Source: Siphonodentalium dalli
Lineage: Eukaryota; Mollusca; Scaphopoda; Gadilida; Siphonodentaliidae
DNA: 64,000 nucleotides
Assembly (NCBI GenBank): GCA_032622095.1
Contig: CP136066.1
Coordinates: forward strand, 202,016,978-202,080,977
Reading direction: 5' to 3'
Under the pieces are notes generated by a model that did no database searches, was not told the origin of the DNA, and worked only from the letters and a program-made list of their open reading frames with translations. Within the stretch, counting starts at the first letter, position 1. Each line of letters opens with the position of its first letter. The position numbers and the translations under genes are program-made. Of this stretch, positions 11,599-22,772 are shown in pieces.

Positions 11599-14500
11599 CA
11601 ATAGCAGGTATATTGATGCAGAGTTCTTTTGAAAATGCAAGATATGTCCTTCCAAGGGTATAGACATTGACCTGGAATGTATCAACATTTAGGAAGTTGA
11701 ACAAACATGAGCTGTCACCCGGTGCATACCCTCATGTAGCATTCAACCAAGTGATGGTATACCCAGATAAAGAAAGAACATGTATAATACCACAGGTATT
11801 AGGCACATTTTTTTTTTTTTTAATTTAATAAAAATCTCGGAAAGGTATCTATCTCATTTTTGATAGAGGTCAGCATTTTTCTCTACAAAAGCAACATTTT
11901 ATTTTTTATTGATCTGTAATTGCAGCACTATGTGACCAAATAATCATAGTTTTCAAAAAAGTTTGGTTCGCCGTCGTATTTGAGATTAGTGAACATAGAA
12001 AATCATTTAAAGTTGATAAATCAAATTTATTTGGTTGGTTCCCGAAACGTCCGTCCAATGAAAAATAAAATAAATCAAACAATCCAACCCCTAAATCACC
12101 GAAATCTATTCTCTAATCATCAAACTAAATAGCCCTATTGTCAAACATACGTTGTTTCACGAAGGACAGCTAATTTGGACGGACGTTTCGGGTACCAAAA
12201 AATAATTTCATTGACAACTTCGAATGATTTCTATGCTCACTTGTTTAAAGTACGACGGAAAGCTAAACTTTAAAAAAAAATATGATTACTTGGGCACATA
12301 ATGCTAGAATTCCAGATCAATTTGATATAAAAAAATTGCTTTTGTGAGGATGATTTTTGACCTCCTATTTTCACTATCAGCCTTGATACTTGCCAATTCT
12401 TTTTTTGGCCAAATACCTGTGTATAATACATGTTACTCTAAAAATGATTAAAGATGGTCTCTCTCTTTGTAAACTGGTGCTATATAGTTACCGGTATAAA
12501 ATATGAATCGAAGACCATATAAAAATGTTCCATTGTGCTGTTAGAGGCTAAGATAAAATTATTGGCGCAATCAACAATCACATTTTCTATGACAAAAAGC
12601 ATGTTTTGTGAATAATATCACATTCATATCATCATTATGCTATACTATTAGTATATTCTTGAGGAAATTATCATAATTTGATAAATGTTATTTCTAAATT
12701 ATAACCTACAACGAAGGTCGCTCGTCCCTTTAAATTTTTTGCAAATCAGGTTACCCAAATACCAATCTATTATTACTATAAATGAACAAGGTCATGGGAC
12801 AAAATCCAGTCAGGTTACCCAAATACCAATCTATTATTACTATAAATGAACAAGGTCATGGGACAAAATCCAATCAGGTTACCCAAATACCAATCTATTA
12901 TTACTATAAATGAACAAGGTCATGGGACAAAATCCAATCAGGTTACCCAAATACCAATCTATTATTACTATAAATGAACAAGGTCATGGGACAAAATCCA
13001 ATCAGGTTACCGAAATACCAATCTATTATTACTATAAATGAACAAGGTCATGGGACAAAATCCAATCAGGTTACCCAAATACCAATCTATTATTACTATA
13101 AATGAACAAGGTCATGGGACAAAATCCAATCAGGTTACCCAAATACCAATCTATTATTACTATAAATGAACAATGTCATGGGACAAAATCCAATCAGGTT
13201 ACCCAAATACCAATCTATTATTACTATAAATGAACAAGGTCATGGGACAAAATCCAATCAGGTTACCCAAATACCAATCTATTATTACTATAAATGAACA
13301 AGGTCATGGGACAAAATCCAATCAAGCAATCAATAAGGAGTAAGAAGAAGTGATCAAGAAATGAGGGATTTTGACCTCCTTCAAAGTAAGACTAAATAAG
13401 CTGTACATGTACAAACCTGTAGAACATCACTCAGATCCAGCAACATATGTAGCCATCAGTTAAGGATTTAATTAATTTTGTATTAATTAATTTACAAGAT
13501 GTACTGTATTAATTAATTTACAAGATGTAAACAAATAATTCTGGAGCCTAGCCTACTGATGTTCTCAAAACAATTTGAACTAATATAAACACTTGTTTTA
13601 AAGTTTTTTTTCTCTCACAAAAATATGCAAATATTGGAAAATTATAGTCTGTATGTGAACACCCATTCATACAATATCCAAAATATCAAAGTACAAAAAA
13701 GACTATATTCGCATGTTGCTGAATGATATATATTGGAATGAATCCAATTCATTCCTTCATTTGCAGGGATAATGGATATTTACATGTTGCTAGCACATGT
13801 ATTAAAGATGTATTCAGGGTTCCAGGTCAATTTTGTTAAAGGTACTCAATCCGTTTCGATGGTCCCCATATGATGGCATATCATCAGATTCAAATGACAA
13901 ATTTTTTTGAAATGCCGAAACAGTTATCAGAATCGATTAATTGCGCAAAAAGAATGCTAACCAGTCTCATCTATAATATAAAATTGCCCAAAACCTGTTA
14001 TTTATCAACATTTTGTTCAACGAACTTTAGCCGATTTTTCAAATATCTAACACACAAAGCCACTTGATTTTAGAGTTATCCATCTTCATCTGCAATTTGG
14101 TCTGAGACCGTCGGCTCGTCAACCTGTTCCCAGGCCGCCAAAAAGTACTGGTGGTGACAAATAATAGAAAACAAATCGATATCTGATCACTCCTAGCTTT
14201 GGTGGGTGGGTTTCTCGACTCGAATAACATATTTTTTACCTCCGAAGCCAAAGAAATAGTAATTCGGATAATGCATCTTTAAACTATTTTTTCTTTAGCA
14301 AGCCTTGGAATAGGGTGTCTGTCATTTGCAGAATGAGGTCCCCAGAGGGTGAGTTTAGTGATGCTACCCCGCATAGCGGGCTAGCATCACCAAATTCACC
14401 CTCTGGGGACCTCATTCTTCTTACACCTCAGCAGAATGAGGTTCCCAGAGGGTGAATTTGGTGATGCTAGCCCGCTGTGGGGTAGCATCACAAAATTCAC

Positions 14501-17304
14501 CCTCTGGGGACCTCATTCTGCAAATGACAGGCTCAGTATTTCAAGGCTTGTTCTTTAGATTCTAACGTATCAAATTACACAATAAAGTTGGAAAAGTATG
14601 TGTCATCGACACTGCACTATCTTATTTAATATTAAATTTTATATCCATTTATTTCATATAGTTCCAATGTTTTGTATGTTTTTCAACAACAAACCAACAA
14701 AATGACATTTTGTTTGGTATTTATAGGTCTAATTTTTGTATCACAATTGGTTTTTAACATTGTTTCAGTGGAACCAAGTAAAAACCGATGTCAAATTAGA
14801 TTTTTGCTGCAGGTCTGGAATGCTGAATAAAAAATTTTAAGGTCAACAATAAACATTGTTCACAAACAACAGCCTATTTTTTTCTACTTAGGCCAAAAAA
14901 TATATACATGTACCTGTGTTTCTGGAGACATGCAAGAAAAAAATAGGGGCGGGCAGGTGGCTTTTCATTTTATTTAATTTTTTCATTTTATTTTCAACTT
15001 TGCTCAAAATAAATATGAATACCCCTCCGGACTTTAATTTATTGTTTTATTGACTAAAACATGAAAAAATAAATTTGATTCGGCTGTGACATAATTGAAG
15101 TGTGGTATAATTCCAAGTTTAACAGTACACGCGATGCATCTGTTTTATATGGAAATGAATCAGTTCACACGGAAAATAAAATTGGATGCGTACTAATATT
15201 GCAAAATCTTAAAATGATAACGGTCGGGGGCAACGGAATAGGGGTGGGTGGGTCACCAGAAACACAGGTCTTTTTTATTTTGACCTTATCAGCTGAATAT
15301 CCCTACAAAAGAATTAATGTGAATCACATACATGTACCTACCCACCCACGATCATGCACAGTAATGCCCTAAATAATCGACTCCTTAACCACAGCAGAAT
15401 TATGGGTAATTTTACCGAGAGCTTTTCGATGAATGGCAACAAGCCATATTTCCGACTAAATCCTGAAAAATTACCCATAATTCTACTGTGGTTAAGGAGT
15501 CGATTACTTAGGGCATTTATGTAGTTATTAGCGGATAGAAAAGAAGCTGATAAAGGATATGAGGTGTTCCTTCTGTTCTGCAAACGATATATAAACATGC
15601 TGCGATCACATGGGCACTCTTCCTGCCTCGCGTCATACGCTTGTTCACAGCAATTTTGAAGAAATTGAAGGCCGTGTCTATACAATGCTGATTTAGTCGC
15701 AGCTGTTCTCCGACATGCCGAATTTTCATTTTTCCTGAAAGGTGATTTGTCTGGAAATGTAATTTTTGGAATTATTTGCTTAAAGGGATGCTGTACCCAA
15801 ATGTTGTTTTTGGTTTCTTTAGTCTCTGAGTTGTAGAATAAGGTAGCCAGATTTCCATTATTTGAAGTCTGTTGAGTACGAAGTAATGTTACGGATGGCA
15901 GATTAGCCGGAATGTCGAGTAATTTTTGGACAGTTTTCAAGCAAATGTTTATATTATATGCATATTGGTCCCATGTACTCATTAAATCATTGTATAGTCA
16001 CTAGTCAGTGAGCGGCTTGATTTTACGCCCCGTATCAACATAATTTTGTACACGATCATGTGTGCCACGCTTTGCCCAATCCACTATCTGTGAATTATTT
16101 ATTATGAGGTCTAGTATAAGGAAATTCATAATTTAATTTATGACTCCAGCCATAAATTAAATTTTTATCAAATTATTAACTTTGATTTTAAGATTGTCTA
16201 TTAACCTGGACGTTTACAGAATATATCTTCGACTCAAATTACTTAGTTTTCTATATATTATCGTTATTAGGTCGTTGTTATCACCGGGGGATTTATTGAA
16301 AATGGCATACAGTACCCCTTTAACCCTTCCACGAAATTTTGCGAAAACCCTGTGCCAATACATTCTCTTATATATGCAAGGCTCCCTATGGAAAACTTGC
16401 ATATATATAAAAGAATGAACTGGCACAGGATCTTTAATTATGCACCAGCAGAATAGGGGCGGGCGGGTCACCAGAAACACAGGTTTTTTTATTTTGGCCT
16501 TATCCCTTAGGAAATGTTCAGATAATACCGGGTAGGTCCTTTGCTGAACCTAATAACTGAACATTTCCCACAAATAAATTTGAATTATTCTGCTCTTGTA
16601 TTATCTGTTTTTGTCTGTCCAGGGCATATATTTCATCTGATTTTGCGAGATCCATACATACTTTTTCACGAGAATCCTGGGTAATTTTCAAGAATATTTA
16701 CGAGAATCTAGATTTGGATTCTCGCTGAAATATATGCCTTGTTGTCATCAGCTTTTATCACTGAACACCCTCCAAATCATGGCAAATAAATAATGGACCA
16801 TTCCGATGTATACTATTATAACTGAATGGGAGAATCCATTCAGTATAGATCATAGAAAGGGTTAATATGCATTTAGTCCAAGTTTCCTTCTACTAAAACC
16901 AGATTGGGATATCAGTTGGGAAAGTGCTGCTTTATACCAACAAATAGGACAAGCTGTTTTACTCTCGGGTGCCTAATAATAGTGTCAGCACGATTATTAA
17001 TTTTAGAGAAAATTCCCAATGATCACTATTATTTAACATTGAGACATAAGGGTGAAATTAATAATAATGATGGCAATTCCCACCAATCACTATTATTAGG
17101 CCATCACAATTATTAGGCACCTGAGAGTAAGTCGCAGGAAACTTGGACTACAGCGATTGATGCATTCGGCAAGAGATCTCAGGTAACTACCCATAGCTGT
17201 TAACTGAGTAGGCTCATCATGCCGCTCATATGAGCTAAAAAGGTAATACATGTATTATTAGGTAAAATAAATAAACATTCTGTTCTCAGGCACATGTTTC
17301 CCTC

Positions 17305-17346
<42 letters not shown>

Positions 17347-18755
17347 CCCAGCTCAACATGTCCCCTCCCGACCGGGCTCCAGACTCCCAAGTCTTAGGTT
17401 GGAATTTCACAACCGATATCTCAAACTTTCTCAATTGTTGGAAATTTCCAATCTCACAAGCGCCTTTTTATAAAACCATTTAGACATGTTTAAAGCCCAA
17501 TTATCCATGGACCCAAAAACACTATATGTATATCAGATTAATCAGTCAGGTAGTTCCAAGGTAGATGTTTTAATGAATTTTGTATTTTAATGATTTTATT
17601 AGACACAAAAGTCTTAAGTCCCCATAGCCCCATCATTTCTTAACGGGTTGACCTCATGTTAACAAATCTGAATCTCAGTCACTAAAGGATCCTCCATACT
17701 ATGTAAGCTAAATAGTCCAACCTCTCTTGAGAAGACATTTTAAATATTACTATAGAGACATACAGTTATGTCCCTGGTCTCACCCTATTTAACCTGGTGA
17801 CCCCCATCTGAATAAATTTGAATCCCAGACACCAAAGAACCCTTCATACTAAATATCAGTAAAATAAACCTGATGGTCCGTGTGAAGGAAGCATATTAAG
17901 AGGAAAACTGTCCTTTGCTTGGCCCCTATTTGACCAGGTGACCCCATTTGAACAAATCTGAACTACAGTCACCAAAGAACCCTTCATACCAAATATGAAC
18001 CCATTCAACCTGATGGTACATGAGAAGTCGTTTTAAAGAATTACTATGTAGGGAAAGAGTTATGGCCCTGGCTTCACAACCATTTGACAGAGTGACCCCA
18101 TTTGAACAAATCTGAATGTGAGTCACCTAGGGAACATCCACACCAAATATGAACCCATTCAGTCTTATGATCTAGAGAAGATGTTCAAAGAATTGTTGAC
18201 AGATGGATGGACGGACAGGTGACAGATGAGAAGTGATGACTATAGCTTCGTCTCAGGTGAGCTTCAAAATTCAGCCCTGGGAATTAGCCTAGGCAATAGG
18301 CAATGCCTAGGTAAAAGCAGAGGCAAAATCAGTTTGCCTAGGCAATTATATTGCCTAGGTAAAACAAGTGCATTGGGTTACTAAAATTGATTTGTGTCTA
18401 TCAGAAATAGAACCTCTTTAGCTAAAATGACTTCCTTAAATCACTCTTTACATATATTGTCCTAAAATTGTTTCCATGGCACTGGGCCATTAACTAGCTA
18501 CCCATAAGGGCACTAGTTTTGTGGAATGTATATATGATGAGTAGTGGCCTGGAAATGTTCTCCGAAATAACTAAGCATTTCAGGTTATAATTGAATCATA
18601 TTGATTTGAGATGGCAATATTGTTTCAAAATTGCCTAGGTAAAATCTGTTTTTTGCCGAGGCCGATTTCTTTCACCTAGGCAAAAATATTGCCTAGGCAA
18701 ATTTTCCTTAATTCCCAGGGCTGAAATTACATTTCATTGAACAAATCTGTCAATC

Positions 18756-18793
<38 letters not shown>

Positions 18794-21700
18794 ACCAACA
18801 CTGTGGGGACATCCCTGCGAGAATATGACATACATGATTTATTTGAATCCCTGACTACATTAGCTTAACAAAATTCACATGACCTTGAAAGCCAGTGCAT
18901 TCCATTCGTGAAACCATCAGCTACCAGTATGTCTTGAGGAGAGGTGTTGACATTTAGATAATTAGGTTTTAAGGACTGCACAAACAGCTTTGTGATACTC
19001 CTACAGCTGTGATCAAAACAAGGATTTTAATGGGGTGAACTAGGCAGATATCATATGGTATGGTACAGCGTGGTGTGGCAGGGACAGGAGGTGGGGTGGG
19101 GAGGGTGGGGTAGCTGTGATGTGTCGAAAAAAAATCAAAGGTCAAAATGTAATTTTTTTTTAGAGTTATGTCCCTGGCTCTGCCCCTATTTGAACAAATC
19201 TGAACCCCAGTCACCCAAGGTCCCTCCGTACCAAATATAAGCTAAATCAGTCAAATAGTTTTTGAGAAGAAGTCATTCTAAGAATTACTATGAGTTATGG
19301 CCCTGGTTTCTCAACTAATTGACCGGGTGACCTCATTTGAACAAATCTGAACACCAGTCACCCAAGGACCCTCCATACCAAATTAGGGGTGCCACGATTA
19401 ATCGTATAATCGATGAACCGTTGATAAAGCCGATAATCGATTACCATTTCCATAGTCGATTAATCTACGTTATTTATTTCGGACGTCGGAAAATGTTGGA
19501 TATTATTGAATACTTTGTTTGTTTTACACAGTTTTATCTACAACTGAAGGGTTAACAACCTTTGATCGCAGATCAAAGAGATTCCGACATGAGTACTACT
19601 AACTTAATATGTTGCAAACAGTCGGCAGTTCAATTGATGATGTGACATGGCTACTCTTCGGGTCGTTGTATATTCTACAAAGCTTTGAACTTATGGCGAT
19701 GTCGTTGTATATCTATACTTGAAAGGCGGCACTATATCTTTGAAATATTCCGACTGGTACCGTGTTCAATGAAATGAACGCCACTAGCCTTGAATCTGAT
19801 TGGACCAATGGTGAGTTGTTTGACATTCTCTGGAAACCACGGAACCTACAGCATTTTAATCATCGATGTTCTCCGCGATGTCATTTGCGACTATACTTTG
19901 TTTGCATTGTTATACTAAGATGATACTAGCACAGGCTATCACGTATCATGCGGTGAATGCTGAATGAAACTCGCTATTATCAAAATGTTTAATTTGTTGT
20001 AAGTCCTACAATTTGCAGGTGGGGACACATCTTTGTGATTGTTATCCACGCTCTGGATGTTTGATGAAATAGTTTCCATTTTTTAGGAACCGCCAGCCAT
20101 CCGTTGTGCATTCCTACTTTCAATACATTGTGTTCATTGGTCATTAACAGTGGTTTTTGATGCACTTATTAATGTAAACATTTCATTGGCCGATGCCTCA
20201 AACAACCAGCGCCAGTGCAGTTAACCAGCACCCAGCCAATAGGCCATATTACAGAATACTCCTACCGGTACTGATGTTATTAGGTACGATTAATCGATTA
20301 TAGTCGATTATTGACGACCGATTATCGATTATCAAAATCAATAATCGTGGCACCTCTATACCAAATATTAGTTAAATCGGCCCAATGGTTCTGGACAAGA
20401 AGTCGTTGTAAGAAATACTATGGAGGAATAGAGTTATGGCCCTGGTTTCGCAACTATTTGACCCAGTGACCTCATTTGAACAAATCTGAATGAGAGTCAC
20501 CTAGGGAACATCCACACCAAATATGAACCAATTCAGTCTTACGGTTCCAGAGGAGAAGATGTTCAAAGAATTGTTGACGGATGGACGGACGACGGACGAG
20601 GAGTGATGACTATAGCTCCACCGGAGACTTCGTCTCAGGTGAGCTAAAAAGCTTCATCAAAATTGTTTTTCAAGAAAAATATTTTATTTAAACAACACAA
20701 AGTTTTTTTGGTTTCTGGAGTACGTTTTCCAGATTTTTTGAATTTAAAAAAAAAAATTGAGATCTAAATCACCGAGAACACAGATATTTTAGATTAACCC
20801 TTTCATGGTGGGAGCTGTGCTGGTGCAGCATTAACCCTTTGGCCAGTAGAACGACAGATATGTCGCCGTACGGTTCGCGAGTGGAACGACATATACATGT
20901 ATGTCAGGAAGTGTAATTTTTATGTAGACATAACTTCAATTGATCATCTGATTTATAAATGATTTGTATAGGAGATATTTTGATTAATATAATGTCCCAA
21001 TGTACCGGTATAAGTGCAACAGATCATGATAGCACACATAAACAGAAAATACACATAAATTAAAACGAATTATTGGACCTTTTGACCCAAATTTGTTAAT
21101 AATTATTACTACGACGTTGACGTTAAACTCACACATGACGTCATGTATATGACATTATAGATACTCTCCAAAGGGTTAAGGATCCTGTGCCAGTGCATTC
21201 TCTTATATATGCGAGTCAGCCAAAGGGAGCCTTGCATATATATAAGAGAATGCACTGACTTAAAATGTCTAGGTAAATATTGTTAGGCCTATGGGAGATT
21301 CGCATATATAAGAGAATGCATTAACAGGGTTTTTGCAAAATTTCAGGAAGCTCCAGTCATGAAAGGGCTAATGGTTGTAATATTGTTGTATATGATGGAG
21401 ATATATCTCACCTCTTTGTAGAGCAATTTGTCTGGAATCTTTATCGGCTGTGTGATGAAAACTTGGCCCCATTGACGATGAACTTTTAATGCCTGAAATA
21501 TGTCAATCACAATGTGAATAGAATTTGTAACAAATAGGGGATCCAAGAAGTTCCAAACAGAAGGAAAGAGTGCAAATACATTTCAACTTATTAAATGGAC
21601 ATGACTCATTCAAACCCTAACAATTATGCAGGGTTTCAGCTAGGGGTTAGGGAATGGAACCCATGTAGCCACGGGGAAAACTCAGACCATCAACAAACTG

Positions 21701-22205
21701 AATACCTGTACCTATTAGTATTTGTAATTATATATAATAATCAGTCAATAATTAAGCCACATTGTGATTTTCTATGGTACATGTAATATAAGTAGATAAA
21801 GTTAAGGAATCATAATTGTGTTTAATTTTTAACAATTTGAAAGGTTAAGTATATATTCAAACTTGGCCTGTATCTTTAGCTGGGAAATACACATACCAAC
21901 TTTGGTTCAGATTAAATAATCCAAACTAGAGTTATTGGTCGGAAACCAAAAATGTTAACGGACGGACAGACAAAATACACAATACAACTTTTTTCAAAAT
22001 AATTGAATTATGTAAACTCACCATCTTGAGAAACATACTGGCCGACAACAGAGGCAGCACCAGAAGATGATTCCTGGAACTGTACCTCAGACACAATGAT
22101 CTGGTCCTCCAGTACTGATCCACAGTTCGTGCAGACCGCATCTCCCCGGCCCGGATCATAATCAATGTCATTACACCCACAATGGGAGCAGACCCTGCTT
22201 GACAT
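11599..22205 (-). CDS. BRF1: BRF1, TFIIIB subunit (5' part; five exons reconstructed)
   Basis: BRF1 recruits TBP and RNA polymerase III to tRNA and 5S promoters. The exons, in coding order, are 22205-22022, 21492-21412, 15734-15561, 13448-13417 and 11671-11599. Phases match throughout (184, 81, 174, 32 and 73 nt; 181 codons plus one base). Exon 1 gives the N-terminal zinc ribbon with C6, C9, C25 and C28 and the conserved [15 protein letters not shown]. Exon 2 gives the variable linker. Exon 3 starts the first cyclin fold ([37 protein letters not shown]). The tiny exon 4 encodes [11 protein letters not shown] and exon 5 [20 protein letters not shown]. Introns are GT-AG except intron 3, which is AT-AC. 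The next family block (PRFAHLLEFG-like) was not found down to base 1, so the 3' part lies outside the window or was missed. A 3' splice signal at 22223 hints at an upstream non-coding exon. Confidence 0.92.
12747..13324. repeat. 64-bp minisatellite, 9 copies, in BRF1 intron 4
   Basis: The unit begins caggttacccaaataccaat and ends gtcatgggacaaaatccaat. Nine head-to-tail copies differ by only a few single bases. The array ends 92 bp from the splice donor of the 32-nt BRF1 exon 4. Confidence 0.95.
14299..14550. mobile_element. hAT-type hairpin MITE with perfect 8-bp duplication
   Basis: The duplication TTCTTTAG lies at 14291-14298 and 14551-14558. The ends are CAAGCCTTGGAATAG and CTGAGC-type TATTTCAAGGCTTG. 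It holds two palindromic gaatgaggtccccagaggg blocks. It lies in the U12 intron of BRF1 and defines the insertion signature of the whole family. Confidence 0.88.
15357..15523. mobile_element. Hairpin MITE, CAGTAATGCCC family
   Basis: This single long hairpin runs cagtaatgccctaaataatcg...cgattacttagggcattta, with the inner motif gcagaattatgggtaattt. It ends 37 bp inside the U12 intron of BRF1, immediately past the 5' splice site. Related copies are at 29294-29510 and 58489-58600. An asymmetric deletion has removed part of one arm. Confidence 0.8.
15780..16322. mobile_element. TTAA element with TTAAAGGGRTRCTGTA ends
   Basis: TTAA lies at both ends with outward TTAAAGGGATGCTGTAC and GTACCCCTTTAA. 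The central palindrome aatttatgactccagccataaatt is shared with 62483-63377. It lies 46 bp upstream of the acceptor of BRF1 exon 3, in intron 2. Confidence 0.7.
16319..16452. mobile_element. Truncated TTAA MITE with hairpin cassette
   Basis: It begins TTAACCCTTCCACGAAATTTTGC, carries one degenerate CCAATACATTCTCTTATATATGC hairpin and stops at gcaccagcagaa without the right terminus. Its left TTAA is shared with the neighbouring element, so the two are abutted. Confidence 0.65.
16874..17150. mobile_element. TAGTCCAAGT inverted-repeat MITE with nested element
   Basis: The ends TAGTCCAAGTTTCCT and AGGAAACTTGGACTA are inverted copies, the same family as 38263-38365 and 45506-45626. Its middle is occupied by a second inverted-repeat element (16960-17129). 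Confidence 0.7.
16960..17129. mobile_element. TACTCTCGGGTGCC inverted-repeat MITE (nested)
   Basis: The ends TACTCTCGGGTGCCTAATAAT and ATTATTAGGCACCTGAGAGTA are inverted. The interior is A/T-rich with further palindromy. It resembles the larger element at 44717-45903 (TACTCTCGGGCTCC ends). Confidence 0.7.
17307..17343. repeat. Poly-C tract
   Basis: An uninterrupted run of 37 C. A similar run lies at about 18758-18793. Lengths of such tracts are often unreliable in assemblies. Confidence 0.8.
18272..18723 (+). mobile_element. CAGCCCTGGGAATTA MITE, copy 1
   Basis: The terminal repeats are cagccctgggaatta and taattcccagggctg. The subterminal regions hold many 'ttgcctaggcaa/taggtaaaa' motifs. 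It is about 450 bp, in opposite orientation to 22305-22772. No perfect target duplication was found. Confidence 0.8.
19384..20358. mobile_element. hAT-type element, TAGGGGTGCCACGATTA ends
   Basis: The perfect 8-bp duplication TACCAAAT lies at 19376-19383 and 20359-20366. The TIRs are TAGGGGTGCCACGATTA and TAATCGTGGCACCTCTA. Subterminal ATCGATTA-type motifs occur at both ends. It is 975 bp with no transposase frame. Confidence 0.9.
20794..21371. mobile_element. TTAA MITE (CCCTTTCATG family) interrupted by a second TTAA element
   Basis: The outer element runs TTAACCCTTTCATGGTGGGAGCTG to CAGGAAGCTCCAGTCATGAAAGGGCTAA, the last TTAA being mutated to CTAA. It contains two hairpin cassettes with CATTCTCTTATATATGCGAG. 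The TTAA within its left part (gtgcagcaTTAA) has received the element at 20831-21179. It lies in BRF1 intron 2, just past exon 2. Confidence 0.8.
20831..21179. mobile_element. TTAA element, CCCTTTGGCCAGTAGAACG ends, no hairpin cassette
   Basis: It is bounded by TTAA with TTAACCCTTTGGCCAG and CTCCAAAGGGTTAA. The interior holds 'gaacgacatatacatgtatgtc' and 'gacgtcatgtatatgac' palindromes instead of the usual cassette. It is nested in 20794-21371. Confidence 0.75.
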
Positions 22206-22304
22206 ATCTGCTGTCTCTTTAGCTGTGAAAAAAGTAAGTTCTTAAGGATACATTCAGTATTTCAGGCTAATTCTATCAAAATTCTTGCAAGCACTTATAC
22301 CTTG

Positions 22305-22772
22305 CAGCCCTGGGAATTAAGGAAAATTTGCCTAGGCGATATATTTGCCTAGGTAAAAGAAATTGACCTACGCAAAAACAGATTTTACCAAGGCAATTTT
22401 GCAACAATATTGCCATCTCAAATTAATATGATTCAATAATGCTTAGTTATTTTGGGGGAACATTATTTCCAGGCCACTACTCAACATATATGTACAAATT
22501 CACAAATCATGTCCAAAACAAGTGTCCTTATACCGGGTAGCTAGTTGCTGCCCAGTGCCATGGAAACAATTGTAGGACAATATACAATGTATGTAAAGAG
22601 TGATTTAAGGAAGTCATTTTGGCTAAAGAGGTTCTATTTCTTATAGACACAAATACAATTTAGTAACCCAATTAACTTGTTTTACCTAGGAAATATAATT
22701 GCCTAGGCAAACCGATTTTGCCTCTGCTTTTACCTAGGCATTGCCTATTGCCTAGGTTAATTCCCAGGGCTG
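22305..22772 (-). mobile_element. CAGCCCTGGGAATTA MITE, copy 2
   Basis: The termini are cagccctgggaattaag and taattcccagggctg, with interior homology to 18272-18723 in the other orientation. It starts 100 bp upstream of the BRF1 initiator codon, so it is a candidate for influencing the promoter or 5' UTR. Confidence 0.8.

Larger units (their letters stand above)
13449..15560 (-). other. U12-type AT-AC intron (BRF1 intron 3)
   Basis: Read on the - strand, the intron begins ATATCCTTTATC, a full match to the minor-spliceosome 5' consensus (ATATCCTT). It ends TCCTTAACTGATGGCTAC, which contains the U12 branch-site consensus TCCTTAAC 11 nt before the terminal AC. Splicing joins CCTC to ATATGTTG and yields the exact family sequence GTPHMLLDLS. 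No GT donor near the exon end would do this. The intron also carries two MITEs (14299-14550 and 15357-15523). Confidence 0.9.
17640..20645 (+). repeat. Degenerate tandem array of about 150-bp dispersed repeat, broken by insertions
   Basis: Units share 'gttatggccctggtttc', 'tttgaacaaatctgaa...agtcacc' and 'ccataccaaatatgaacc'. Each of two runs finishes with a ggatggacggac...gatgactatagct...tctcaggtgagct tail (18230-18265 and 20580-20647). The array is split by a CAGCCCTGGGAATTA MITE (18272-18723), a poly-C run and a hAT element (19384-20358). The frames on both strands are not protein-like. Confidence 0.75.

Noticed and set aside
12747-13324. Possible CRISPR array
   Set aside because: The units are contiguous 64-bp tandem copies without unique spacers, in an animal intron.
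15338-15982. 214-codon - strand frame over BRF1 exon 3
   Set aside because: It reads in a different frame from the conserved BRF1 exon 3 and runs through a MITE; only 15561-15734 is coding, in the frame matching BRF1.
16182-16480. Small frames of about 80-90 codons on both strands
   Set aside because: They overlap TTAA MITE hairpins and have no family resemblance or consistent coding signal.
21343-21546. 67-codon - strand frame containing [12 protein letters not shown]
   Set aside because: The splice sites define an 81-nt exon here that is read in another frame ([11 protein letters not shown]), matching the BRF1 linker.
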